Source of the DNA: Hypholoma sublateritium FD-334 SS-4 | Lineage: Eukaryota; Basidiomycota; Agaricomycetes; Agaricales; Strophariaceae | Assembly: GCA_000827495.1 (NCBI GenBank) | Contig: KN817557.1 | Coordinates: 101,033 to 165,032 of the forward strand | Direction: 5' to 3' | DNA: 64,000 nt | In this document: in pieces, positions 1 to 9,892 of the stretch | How positions within the stretch are numbered: the stretch's first letter is position 1 | Layout of the letters: each line of letters starts with the position of its first letter | Program-made: the position numbers and the translations under genes | The notes under the pieces: model-generated | Told to the model about the DNA's origin: nothing | Seen by the model: the letters and a program-made list of their open reading frames with translations, nothing else | The model's database searches: none

Positions 1-443
1 TTCGAGCATAGCGCTCATGACTTCGTCAAGATTCACGGATATCGCTGTGTCGCCCTTTCGATATGTATACATCAGCAATGTCAGGGAATGCTACAGGGGC
101 TACCCAGCGCTATGCAGATGGGGACCCATGCTATGGCACTAAGGGACACTATGCAGGTGCTATACAGCACTGCATAGCTTCCCACAGTGCCATAGCGTGG
201 GTCCCAAAATCAGGCATTGCTGATGTAGGTGCGTTGGGGGTTGGGCGCAAACGTTTCGGTGATAACTTTCTCAGCGTCACGAACTAGTTCTTCTAGATTG
301 ACCTGGCTATGTTCGACATCGATAATCTCATCCCTGAGGCTCCCGTAGGTTTCGATAGCGAAGCGTGAAGAGATCGAAGTCAGCGAGCTGAGAGAGGCCA
401 TGGACATTGGAATCCAACGAATCGCTTCGCTTGTAAGACTTTA
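1..443 (-). pseudogene. 3' part of unknown gene, interrupted by a foldback element
   Basis: Family not recognised. On the minus strand a frame is open from a stop at 441-443 down to about 228 and reads as an ordinary acidic, partly helical protein (for example SLRDEIIDVEHSQVNLEEL). A plausible acceptor (CTTACAAG) lies just inside the upstream stop, so this is probably an internal or last exon. The frame then enters the element at 70-225 and stops at once. Beyond the element, bases 1-67 are again open and read KGDTAISVNLDEVMSAMLE. Removing the element plus one copy of the flanking TA joins the two parts in frame. I infer a formerly continuous exon. The gene runs off the left edge, so its product and true 3' end cannot be judged. 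Confidence 0.5.
70..225. mobile_element. MITE-like foldback element, TA target duplication
   Basis: The ends are mirror images: 70-80 reads CATCAGCAATG and 215-225 reads CATTGCTGATG. Both ends are flanked by TA (68-69 and 226-227). Internally, 119-139 and 188-206 form a second inverted pair around GGGACCCA and CTATGGCAC. The length is 156 bp and no protein is encoded. The structure fits a non-autonomous, TA-inserting element of the Tc1/mariner type. The superfamily assignment is inference. Confidence 0.75.
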
Positions 444-907
444 TCATATCACCTGATGTTAGTTGATATGGCTTTCCCCTAAGTACAAGATGCCCTCAAG
501 ATGCCCTTGAGCCTCGAGTGAATTTTGCACCCATTTACTTTGCATTTACTGGCAGACGTCTGGCGAAACAGAATTAACCTCGATTCTCATATTCTTGCAT
601 ACTACAATAGAAGATAAACATATATGGATAGGTGTCATACTGTCAAGTGTCATGAATCATGGGCAACTTCCCAAAATTGAAGCGGTCATTTAGGATTTTT
701 TGCGACTCTGTTCCAAGGATATGTAGTCCTCAGCCAACGCTATATTTAGGACAGGGAGTTGCCCATATTGACAGCACTTGTTGAGTATTTGGCGTAAATG
801 GGCACCCTGTCACCAAATTTGAACAGACGAGCCACTCCCAATCGCTCACTGCTCCCTCATCTCCGGAGATCTCACGCCGTCCAAAAGGTCATCCCAGTCA
901 TCGTTTC
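444..907. other. Intergenic region upstream of the KAR5-like gene
   Basis: No coding support is seen. The region is AT-rich and contains a short inverted pair: ATGGGCAACTTCC at 659-671 and GGGAGTTGCCCAT at 754-766. This could be another small foldback element, but the match beyond these arms is weak. Confidence 0.4.
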
Positions 908-3538
908 ATGCTGCTCTCGCTACCCCTCGCCATCCTCGCACTCGCGCCTGCGCGCTCGCCGGCCTTCCTATGGCCCAGCGCCGGCAGCGCACTGCGCGAA
1001 AGCGTGGAGCGGTCAGAGAGCCTAAGCGCTGCCCCGCACGCGGTAGATACCCGTCGTGAGCCCGCTCAGTGCCCTCCTCTTCCCCCAGCTTATAGATACC
1101 CGCGCATACAGTCGAACACGCGTCGCACGACGAGCTCGTCGCGCTAGAGACGACCTACGGTGTGTCTCTTTACCCGCCCATCCACCCATCGCAGATTCGC
1201 AGACGCAATCGGAAAACAACTAACACGGGGCGGCAACCAAATCTTAGATGCGCTGCAGGCCTACACCCGTCGGCCAGACTGCTTCAAGCGCGCAGCGGGC
1301 GCCGTCCGCGCGCGCTGTGCGACGCTGGACATGGACGAGGCGGAGCGCGTGGATGGTGCGTAGTGTTTTCATATATGCATATACGCATATATGGCGAACA
1401 TATATATCACATGGGCAGCTGACGCGCGGATGGGTGTGTGTGTCCTGCTTACAGCGGCGATATCAATGACGCTTTGCGAGATCGCCACCGCCGCGCACCA
1501 CGCGGCGCCGCTCGAGTGCCGGGCGTACACCACCCACGGAAACAGGGGAGCGGGTGAGGGCCTGTCGTCGAAGGTGCGGGGCGAATGTGTCAGGTACGTT
1601 TCGCTGCGCTATCGAGGTGCTGTTGCTAACGATGTCCATTCCGCCCCCAGCGCGCTCTCCCGGAGCGCGCAGTTCTGGGCGAGCTACTCAGGCTACCTGC
1701 GCGAAGTCCGTGCGTGCTCGTTCGCTTACAACTGGCCGGACAAGGCGCATATACTCACCTTTTTCTTCTGAGCAGCGCAGTTGTGCCACGCCTTCCGCCG
1801 GTGGAACGACATCGGTATGCAGTATCATTTTTCGTAGTGCAATTCGACGGCGTTAAACCATCGATGTGTTTCGCGCGTGTATGTAGATCTAGCACGGGAC
1901 ATCTATCGAAATGCCACCCTAGAGAAGATCACGTTTCTGCGTAGTGCCGGCGAGCGCGAAAGGGAAATGGCGAGGCAGATGGAGAGATGGGCAGGGGTTT
2001 CTACGGTGCGTTGTGGTTTGAAGTGTTGTTCCCTGGTACGTTGACGTTGGCAGCAGGAGATGGCGCGAGTGGTCGCCGAGATCCAGGCGCTGGCTGGGGA
2101 GCATCAGGCAGGCATATATGCGTTCGAAATGCGACTTGGGGAGCAGACGCACGAAGTGAGTGCCTCCTTCGACGATATGCAGAGTCGTTTGGTAGCATTC
2201 ATCTGCGGCTAGGCGTTGAAACAGTTCTGGGACATGGCGGAACGAATGCTCGAGCGGAAGAGCGAGCTAGACGTGATGGCTGCTACAGAGGTGACTTGTG
2301 AATCTTTGATCGACCGCCAGGTGCGCTCAGCCGTAATGCAGTTCGGAGCGGCGCTGAGCGATATTGTTGGCACAGTAAGCACGCCGATTTTGTCAGTCCG
2401 ATGGACGCTCAGACAATCTGCAGCACGCGGACGGCCTAGCCAGACTCGTCGACTCGTTTTATCCGCGGCTCGCGTCCCGCGTCGATAGTATGATGTCCGT
2501 ACACGAGGCACGCTATGCGCACATGGACCGGAGTCTGGTGTGTCATAATGACTTGCTTCTCCCACCCTACCTTTCGTGACAGTCTCATTTTTAGTCTGTC
2601 GTGGAAGAGCGCTGGGATGACCTCGGGCGCGCGTTCGGCGGTATGACACAGGTGCGCTGGTGTCCTCCGAAGCCATACCGGACACGTAATCTGATCCTCA
2701 GTAGGACCTCGCCGCGCTGTCTGATACGAGCGCGGGCATCGCGCGGCAGCTCGATGCCTCCGCCTCTAGCGCAAATGGTGTTTTGGTGCGCACGGCGGAG
2801 GCGTCCGCCGCCGCCGTCGACCTGGCGCGTGTGCTAGCTAGCTTGACGGACGCGGCGCGGAGTGGGCTGGCGATGATCAATGGGTCGGTGAGTAGCATTG
2901 GGGAGCAGCTGGAGCGCCAGATGGAGATGCGGAAGGAGGAGGCGGCGGGAGCGGGGGCGTGGGTTGTGAAGGCGGTTGGCGCGGCTGTTTTTGGAGGTAG
3001 GTGGTGTCGTGGGTGTATGGGCGTCAGCTGATGCGTCGTTCTGTTTTTGGGCGCGCCTTTTACAGCAGAGCGAGACGTCGTCGGGGCACTCCTCGCGCGT
3101 CATGCGTCATTCCGCCTGTTGCTGTCGGCGATGGGACTCGGCTGGGCGGTCGTTCGGGCTGGATTTTCGGTGCTGTCGGTGAGATTCGCCGTCTAGCTTG
3201 GGGATGATTGTATTGTGTCGCTGAACAGGAAGGGTAGGCGGTGCTCGTGCTTCTGTTTCTAGCAACGAGGCGCGTGTTCGTGCGCGCGGCGGCACCGGCG
3301 CTGGAAGCGGCGTTGTGCAGGTGCGTGGCGCGCTGACGGGGCGAACCGGGCTGACGGGCTTGCTGGGTTAAGAACAGCAGCGGGCGAGCCGAAGAACGAT
3401 CCCGGATATGCGCTTTCGCGCGCGGGTGCTGATAGACGGGTGCACTTGCGTGCATCCGCGGAGGCAGGGGAACGCCCAGTAGAGTCACATCGCCGTGTAT
3501 ACGTGTCGCGGATACCACACAGGGTGTGGGATCCGTGA
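908..3538 (+). CDS. KAR5: Tht1/KAR5-family nuclear fusion (karyogamy) protein
   Basis: This is a member of the Tht1-like nuclear fusion family, whose proteins sit in the ER/nuclear envelope and are needed for nuclear membrane fusion after mating. Predicted exons are 908-1055, 1112-1159, 1203-1355, 1455-1593, 1651-1709, 1776-1814, 1887-2005, 2054-2155, 2213-2374, 2424-2537, 2595-2651, 2705-2996, 3066-3178, 3238-3320 and 3373-3538. The phase is consistent throughout and gives about 597 residues. The start gives a signal peptide (MLLSLPLAILALAPA). The family core is clear: a Cys-containing N-terminal part (RRPDCF, MTLCEIATAAHH), then FWASYSGYLREVPQLC and FRRWNDIDLARDIYRNATLEK. Long helical coiled coils follow, then hydrophobic segments around 3100-3270 (FRLLLSAMGLGWAVV; VLVLLFLATRRVFV) and a basic tail. 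The second acceptor (1202) and the intron at 2375-2423 are the least certain. Confidence 0.85.
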
Positions 3539-4005
3539 CGCTGCCAGGGCGGTCGGTCGGGTTGATATGGGAGACGCTTCGTGGGCCAGATGACATGTCG
3601 CGAGTAATATGTGACCGCGGGGCCTTTTCGTTATTCCATGGAATTTTCGGGATACTTTGGGTAGAAAGCACCTATGTAGTCCGGTGGCCCGTAGGAGTGT
3701 TGATCGTGGTCCTTCGAAGCAAGCTGAAGGAGGTTGAAGCAGGGCAAAGTTCTTGTTTCTCGTCGATAACGATGGAAGGGCTGGTTGAATTATTATTCAT
3801 TGATTTGATGAATAATGCAGTATGTTTTGGCAGTGTTGACGTTGTGTTGACGTCTCCATTCTTCGTGCGTGAGAACAACAGGCGGAGTGCCACTTGTGTT
3901 ACGGTGTGACTGACGGGCTCCCACCCAATCCCCACAACTGGTTGCACATCTTATGATATCGCTCTTATAACCGCGCACACGTTTCATTCCTCACCCACCA
4001 CTCCC
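3539..4005. promoter_or_regulatory. Upstream region of the RBR ligase gene
   Basis: No gene is supported. A TATA-like CTTATAA lies at about 3964-3970, some 40 bp before the ATG. A 9-bp perfect hairpin occurs at 3792-3816 (ATTATTCAT, 7-nt loop, ATGAATAAT). Confidence 0.4.
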
Positions 4006-5640
4006 ATGGCAGACCAGGCAGCTGCCGTACAGCACCCCACGCCTGCTCCGCGCTCGAGTCGCGGCTACCGACAAAAGCGCAAAGCAGGGACCAGCATCTC
4101 CTCACAGCAGGTTGACGTTGTAGCATTAGCGGATCCTGCCCCAAAGACCAGCAAAAAGGCAGAAGCAGCCCCGGTCCAAACATCCGCCAAACCCCCGGTA
4201 ACAGAGAGCTCCGGCCAAACAGTGAGTACCGCCCAGGCCCGTGCGCGACCCTTTGCCCCTCTCACCGACGGCACTGCTGCGCAGGCACCCCCGCCCGACC
4301 CAAAGAGTACCGGGACTTCCAGGCCTAAGAAAAGCCCCTCGCGGACACCCCAGGCGCCCTCGTCGTCGTCGGCGAATACGGTGCGGGTGGGCTATATTTA
4401 TTTTAAACTTTTAATTCTAAATTGCCCTGCCCGCAGCAGCCCGCCGCGTCCCAGCAAATCGACGCTACGGGGCAGAGCGAGCCTGTGTCCGGCGCGTCGA
4501 GGCCTCCTGCACGGATAGACGAGCTGCCCGCGGCGGCTGGGAGCTCTGGCGTAGCGGTCAGTCTGCTTGGATTCGTGTGCGCCTCGCCTTAGCCACTGAT
4601 GGAGTTGCTAGGCTGCCGTGCCAACTACATTCGACGCACAGCAACCTACGCCCAGCCCGCGCTCGAAGCGCTCTTCTCGTCCCAGGCGCAAAGACACCAG
4701 CGCCAGCACCACCTCACAGCAGGATGAACGCGCAGCACCCGCGGATCCTACCCCAAAGGCCCCCAGCGAACCTGTTGCGCAGGCCCCCTCCGCCGACCCA
4801 AAGACCAACGAGCCGGCCGCCAGGCCTAAGAAAAGCACCGTGCAGACACTCGAGTCGCCTTCATCATCTTCAACCAATAAGGTGCGCTATACACTTCTGT
4901 GGGGTCTGAGTTCGAAGGCGTTCAAAAATGTGGACAAATTTTGTTGGGCTGTATGAAAAAACTGGTTGGTTCGCAAAGAGTCTTATAAGTTACTATATTT
5001 ATAAGGCTTCTCGCGTACCAACCAATTTCTTTATACACTCTAACAAAGTTTGTTCAAGTCTTTGAACGTCTTCAAACTTATACCCCACAGTAGTGTATAT
5101 GTTTGTTTCAACCTTTTTATTCTAAATTGCAGTGCATGCAGCAGCCTACTGCAGCGCCGCAGCCCCAGCGTGTTGATGTTGCGGTGCAGAGTGACCCTGT
5201 ACCCGACCCTGTGCCCGACGCGTCGACGCTTTCGGCGCAGTTCGACAAATATATTGCTGCGCCCGCGGCGGCTGGGAGCTCCAGCGCGATGGTCAGTCCA
5301 CTTGTATCTGTGTGCACCCTTCTCTGGCCACTGACGGAATCGCTAGCCTCCCCCGTCAACTGCGTTCGATCCCAGGTCAATTCTCCCAGCCACCAGGCCC
5401 AAGAAAAGTATCTCGCGATTGCTCGAGGCATCCTCCGTGGCTTCGGCGAACAAGGTATGCACACCGCCAGTATCTGTATATACTAACCTAAAGTTGGTGT
5501 ATATGCAGCAACCTACTGTATTTCAGTGCATCGACGGTGCAGTGCGCACAGCTGACCAAAGTGTGCCCGTTCTAAATGCACCGGTGGTGACCTCGCGGTT
5601 TGACGAGTACATTGCCGCGCCCGAGGCACCGTCGCACGGC
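4006..5640 (+). repeat. Three tandem copies of an exon pair (A+B) in the RBR gene
   Basis: A-type exons are 4006-4380, 4612-4881 and 5347-5454. They share a motif around TRPKKS/ARPKKS and a Ser-rich end before ANK/TNK/NT. B-type exons are 4437-4556, 5142-5291 and the start of 5509-6450. They begin QPT/QPA and share a later D-x-Y-I-A-A-P or ELPAAAGSS core. The introns match too: the two B-to-A introns both start GTCAGTC and end near GCTAG, and the first two A-to-B introns share TTTTATTCTAAATTGC or a close form. Exons and introns were therefore duplicated together. Confidence 0.85.
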
Positions 5641-8600
5641 GAAAACGATGACGATGAATTTATGGCGTTCGGGATCAGGGCCCGCTATACACGCGCGACG
5701 GTGAATGATATATGCTACGACTATATCAGCCCCCACCGTACATGCTACAATCGCTCCAAGTGCTTCCGCATCCATCCCCTCGACAAGTCTGCCTACATAG
5801 ACAGTATGATGGAAGAGGGAGCCCGCTTCTCGCGCATGCGCGCAAGCACCGTTACTGGAAACGCCCCAGCGCCTCGCGACGCGATACGTCAAACTCGCAT
5901 CGCAGATCCTCCGCCTCGGGTGCAGTTGCCTCAAATGAACAATGCCCTGGCATCCGGGTCGAGGATGCGACACCGCGCCACGCACTCGGTGCCCATGGCT
6001 CGCACGTCATCCGCGGGCAACGTTGAGAACTGGGACGAGATCTCGGGCTTGAACTCCAGCCACGCGGCAGCGTCGTCGTCGTCCGGATCGTCTTCCGACT
6101 CGAGCAGCGAACCGAGCGAGAGCGATTACGGGGCGTGGGTCGAGCCTGTGCAGAGAATATCTGATTGGTTGGGGGAGGAGGACCTGGGTTGCGCGGAATT
6201 CGCGGGGTATATGTATGATCCCGTGCAGAAGAAAGTGGTGCCCCGACCGTCCTATACTCCAATAGACGAGCCGCCCGCTGCGAAAGGAAAGGCGAAAGCG
6301 CTAGAAAAAGCTGCGGTGGAACCTGCAGTGATACGCCATCCGCGCCCTCGACATGCGGGACGATGTAGGGAGTGGTTGCAAAATCGATGTTTCTTGGGGT
6401 ATAACTGTAGGTTTGTGCACGATGACCTGGAGTACGATGACGATGTGCCGGTACGTTGTGCTTTGTTTCTTACTAACGTGGGTCTAACGATTGTCTAGGA
6501 ACCAACTGTGCCTGCGATAAGATCACAGGAGGTGTGGACGAACACCGTACACGACCACATCCGCGTGCAGATTGGCGCCGGGCTCACGATCGAGGACGTG
6601 ACGACGGGCTCCGAGTCCCCGTGGATTCATGTCGACAACTTGCCGGACAACATTACGAACCCGACCATCGAGCGGCTCCTGCGCCCCTTCGGCGACATCC
6701 TCGAGATCCGGCGCCCGCCCACCATGGCGTCGCCTATGAACGTGAGAGTGCATTTCAGCAAGGCGTCGCAAGCCTTCGCGGCGTTCGCGGCGCTGCACAA
6801 CACCATGTCATTCGGGCGCCGGCTCGACGTGCGCATGGCAGTCGAGCGCAAGCAGGGTGGGTCGATGATCAAGGAGACTGCCGTGCGTCTCGACTGGGAC
6901 TACGCGCATCGCACGGTGTACATGGGGTATGCGTCGATGGAGCTCGCTGAGGCGGCGGCCGCGCGCGCGCGCACGGTGCTGTACGACGGGATGTACCAGA
7001 CTGTCGCAGGCGTGTACATCGGGATCCCGGCCGTCGGCAAGGTGACGGTCAAGTTCCAGTTCCTCCCGCCGGGGGTGACGAAGGAGGCGATGGAGATATT
7101 TGGCGCGCACCAGGGGATGGTCACGGAGCGGCCCACCTACGACGTCACGATGGAACAGAGCTTCGCGGGGCTGCGGAAGCTGTGCAAGCAGTTTATCTCC
7201 ACGATGACGGACCTCGAGTTCCGTCCAAGCCCGTACCGCGAGGGCCGCATGCGTGCGTGGGCATACTTCAAGAGCGCGAAGGACGCGGCGGACGCAGCGG
7301 CGAACCTGCACGGGCGCAAGCCGCCTTATATCGGCGGAAACCGTCTGTTTGCGCGGCATATCAAGACGATTTCGTTCACCTTGTCCCACGCGAAGCACCA
7401 AGCGATCGCGCCCGCCATACGCGCCTTCACGCAACGCGTGCACGAGGAAAGGCCGGGGAACAGCCTTATCGTTGTCTCCAAGGGTGGCGGTGCGTACATG
7501 CAGCTGCGCCTGTCCGGCGAGGACATGCACCAGCTCGGACAGCTCAAGGCCGAGTTCGAGCGCATCCTCAACGGCGAACCCGTCATCGCCGCGGACGGCA
7601 AAATCGCGTGGGACGACTTCTTCGCGACCTCCGCTGGGACTGCGTTCCTCGACAACGTGCGGAACAGCTTCCGCGATGTGCCCATCGAGGTTGACGCGCT
7701 GCGCCGCACGATCCGCGTCTTCGGCAGCTCGCTGTACCGCGGGTGTGCGCACAACAACATACTCGAGAAGCTCAGCGAGGTGTCTGCGCGGAAGTGGTTC
7801 CAGATCCCGCTCGACGGACGGCTCGCCAGCGCGCTTGATGGGACGCCCTTCGCGCAGCTACAGGCGCGGCTCGGCGCGGACAACCTCGAGCTCGACTGCT
7901 GGCGGCGCGTGCTGCACGTGCGCGGCGACGAGAACACGCTCGGCGTCGCGTCCGACGCAGTGGCCGGGCTGCGTTCGCGTCTACCATACGCGCCCGACGT
8001 CAAGCGCGCGCTTACGCACGAGTGCCCCGTGTGCCTCTCGGAGGCGAGCCCGCCAGTTGCGCTCGCGTGCGGACACGCGTTCTGCCGCGCGTGCCTGAAG
8101 CGGTACCTCCTCGCGGGCGGTGCTCAGCGCCGCTTCCCGCTCGCGTGCCTCGGCGCGGGAGCGACGTGTGCGGCGCGCATCCCGCTCGCGCTGGCGAAGG
8201 CGCTCCTCGCGGTCGACGAGTTCAACTCGCTCGTCGGCGCTGCGTTTGCGTCGCACGTCGCGAAGAACGCCGCGGCGTTCCGCTTCTGCCCGACGGCGGG
8301 CTGCTCACAGGTGTACCGCGCTGCACCTCGTACTACCACTGCAGGGGGTGCACGCGGGAGCGGGCGGGTCGGGGGCGTCATCGTTCAATGCGCAGCGTGC
8401 CTCGCGCGTACGTGCGCGGCGTGCGACGCGCCGGCGCACGAGGGCCTGACGTGCGGCGAGGCGGGCGACGGCGGCGAGTTGTTCGCGGATTGGGCAGCGG
8501 ACGCGGGCGTGAAGCAGTGCCCTAGCTGCCGGATGGGCATCGAGAAGGAGGCGGGATGCAATCATATGGTGTGTACGATGTGTCACACGCATATTTGTTG

Positions 8601-8691
8601 GGTGTGCAGCAAAACGTTCCCGAACGGGGACGGAATATACAAGCATATGCATGCGGTGCATGGGGACTTTGGGTTGGGGCCGGTGGGGTAG
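4006..8691 (+). CDS. CCCH zinc finger / RRM / RBR (RING-IBR-RING) E3 ubiquitin ligase
   Basis: Predicted exons are 4006-4380, 4437-4556, 4612-4881, 5142-5291, 5347-5454, 5509-6450 and 6499-8691. All junctions are phase 0, giving about 1385 residues. The first five exons and the start of the sixth encode a low-complexity Pro/Ser/Ala region built from three copies of one exon pair. The sixth exon has two CCCH fingers: C-x9-C-x5-C-x3-H (CYDYISPHRTCYNRSKCFRIH, split as seen) and C-x7-C-x5-C-x3-H (CREWLQNRC then FLGYNCRFVH). The last exon begins with an RRM (WIHVDNLPDNIT to RLDVRMAVER), then a long helical region. It ends in RING1 (CPVCLSEA with CGHAFCRAC), an IBR (FCPTAGC, CAACLARTCAAC) and RING2 (CPSCRMGI, GCNHMVC, CWVC). 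The Cys in GCNHM is the expected catalytic thioester residue of RBR ligases. RNA-linked ubiquitylation is inferred from the domain mix; the substrate is unknown. Confidence 0.9.
4890..5097. mobile_element. MITE-like foldback element inside an RBR-gene intron
   Basis: The left arm TACACTTCTGTGGGG (4890-4904) is matched by CCCCACAGTAGTGTA (5083-5097). The arms stay complementary with few mismatches over roughly 100 bp each, for example ACTGGTTGGT against ACCAACCAAT. TA flanks both ends (4888-4889 and 5098-5099). No protein is encoded. It lengthens the intron 4882-5141 to 260 nt, against 56 nt for the paralogous intron 4381-4436. Confidence 0.85.
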
Positions 8692-9892
8692 GAAGGGTGC
8701 GCAAAAGTTGGAATCCTCTTAGATGTATTTGCTATGGTATGTCTTTTTTCAGTTTCGTTTTTCGTCTTCGCTTCTTTTCTATGTTGTCATTATCCTCCTG
8801 GCGCTGCGCCGCCACTTCTACTCCTACCCTTACCCCTACCCTTACTCCATCCACACTCGCCTCCCGATCGGCGACTATGTTGTATTTGTACTCTATCTGT
8901 CTTCTTCTGTATGTTCGTCGGCCATACGGCATTATCGCATGTGCCGCGCCTGGACGTAAGCCCTCGACTTGGGCGTATGTAGATGTAATACCATTACCTT
9001 CTCGTTATCTATTATAGTAAAAACTAGAATGTGACCCGTGCTTCGCACGGGTTTCCTAGCTGTCCCAGTTGTGTCCCAGACTCCCAGAGTCTGAAAATAT
9101 TGAGTCGAAAATGGCAATGTTACCACAAATTAACAGGGGGCGCCGGCAAAGCCGGCGCCCCCCTTGTAAGTTGTAGATAACTGCAGCACCATTGTACTTG
9201 GTAAAGGGGAAAAGGGCCAGGTACATTTGCGAGGTCCCACTGAGGACCTGTATGTATTTTTATGTTCCAATTCTTGCACTGATAAATTATAAGTAATCCC
9301 GTTAGAATCCGTTAGAATCCTCAGGTTCCCGTGGCGTTGCCGTGGCGTGGAATAAATGGTCGTGATTTCCCCGTGATTTTCATGTGATATTCTGCCTTCT
9401 TTGGAAGGCATTTGACGTTTATGTTTGATGTTTGTCTTCTGGTTTATGTTTGACGTTTATCCCGTGGGATGATTGAACTCGCTTTTATTTACATAGATGT
9501 CTGTAAGTGACATACCTTGCCTCGAATATAATGGGGTGTATGAAGTGGCTTACTGGTTTTCGATGTGCAACTGCTGTGAGGTGCTGTGAAGGATAACTGC
9601 ATTTGTACTTGAGAAAATGGCTGGGTTATGATTTATCAATATTTTCGCAGGCGTACTCAATGCATCCCAACACTCCAGTTAACAACACAAATTCGCAGGG
9701 TCTACATGAAGTGAAAAAACAGATTGCGTACTAGTAGTAGCAGTACTCTAAGCTTTAGTTGTTACACGCTGCGTACTTATTGCGTATTTACGTACCCCAG
9801 TCCCGTGTGAGTACTAACGAAATCCACACGTTGCACTCAACCATCGACGGTCTCGCCTTCTCCTCCTCAGAAACGTTCTAAAGCGATAAAGA
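8692..9892. other. Intergenic region with two strong hairpins
   Basis: 3' flank of the RBR gene and 5' flank of an F-box gene. It holds a candidate Helitron terminus (separate entry), a perfect GC-rich hairpin at 9137-9163 (GGGGGCGCCGGC, loop AAA, GCCGGCGCCCCC), and short direct repeats (GTTAGAATCC twice near 9300; TTTGACGTTTAT near 9411-9461). No coding support is seen. Confidence 0.5.
9024..9052 (-). mobile_element. Candidate Helitron 3' terminus
   Basis: Read on the minus strand: a perfect hairpin (ACCCGTGC, loop GAA, GCACGGGT; 9034-9052), six bases, CTAG (9024-9027), then T. Helitrons end in CTRR preceded by a short hairpin about ten bases upstream and insert between A and T, so this fits. 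The 5' end would lie at higher coordinates; I could not identify it. Confidence 0.45.

Noticed and set aside
659..766. A possible small foldback element with ATGGGCAACT arms
   Set aside because: Only about 13 bp match and no target duplication is evident.
2375..2396. A 22-nt GT-AG intron in the KAR5-like gene
   Set aside because: Too short for normal splicing; an intron to 2423 (49 nt) also keeps the frame.
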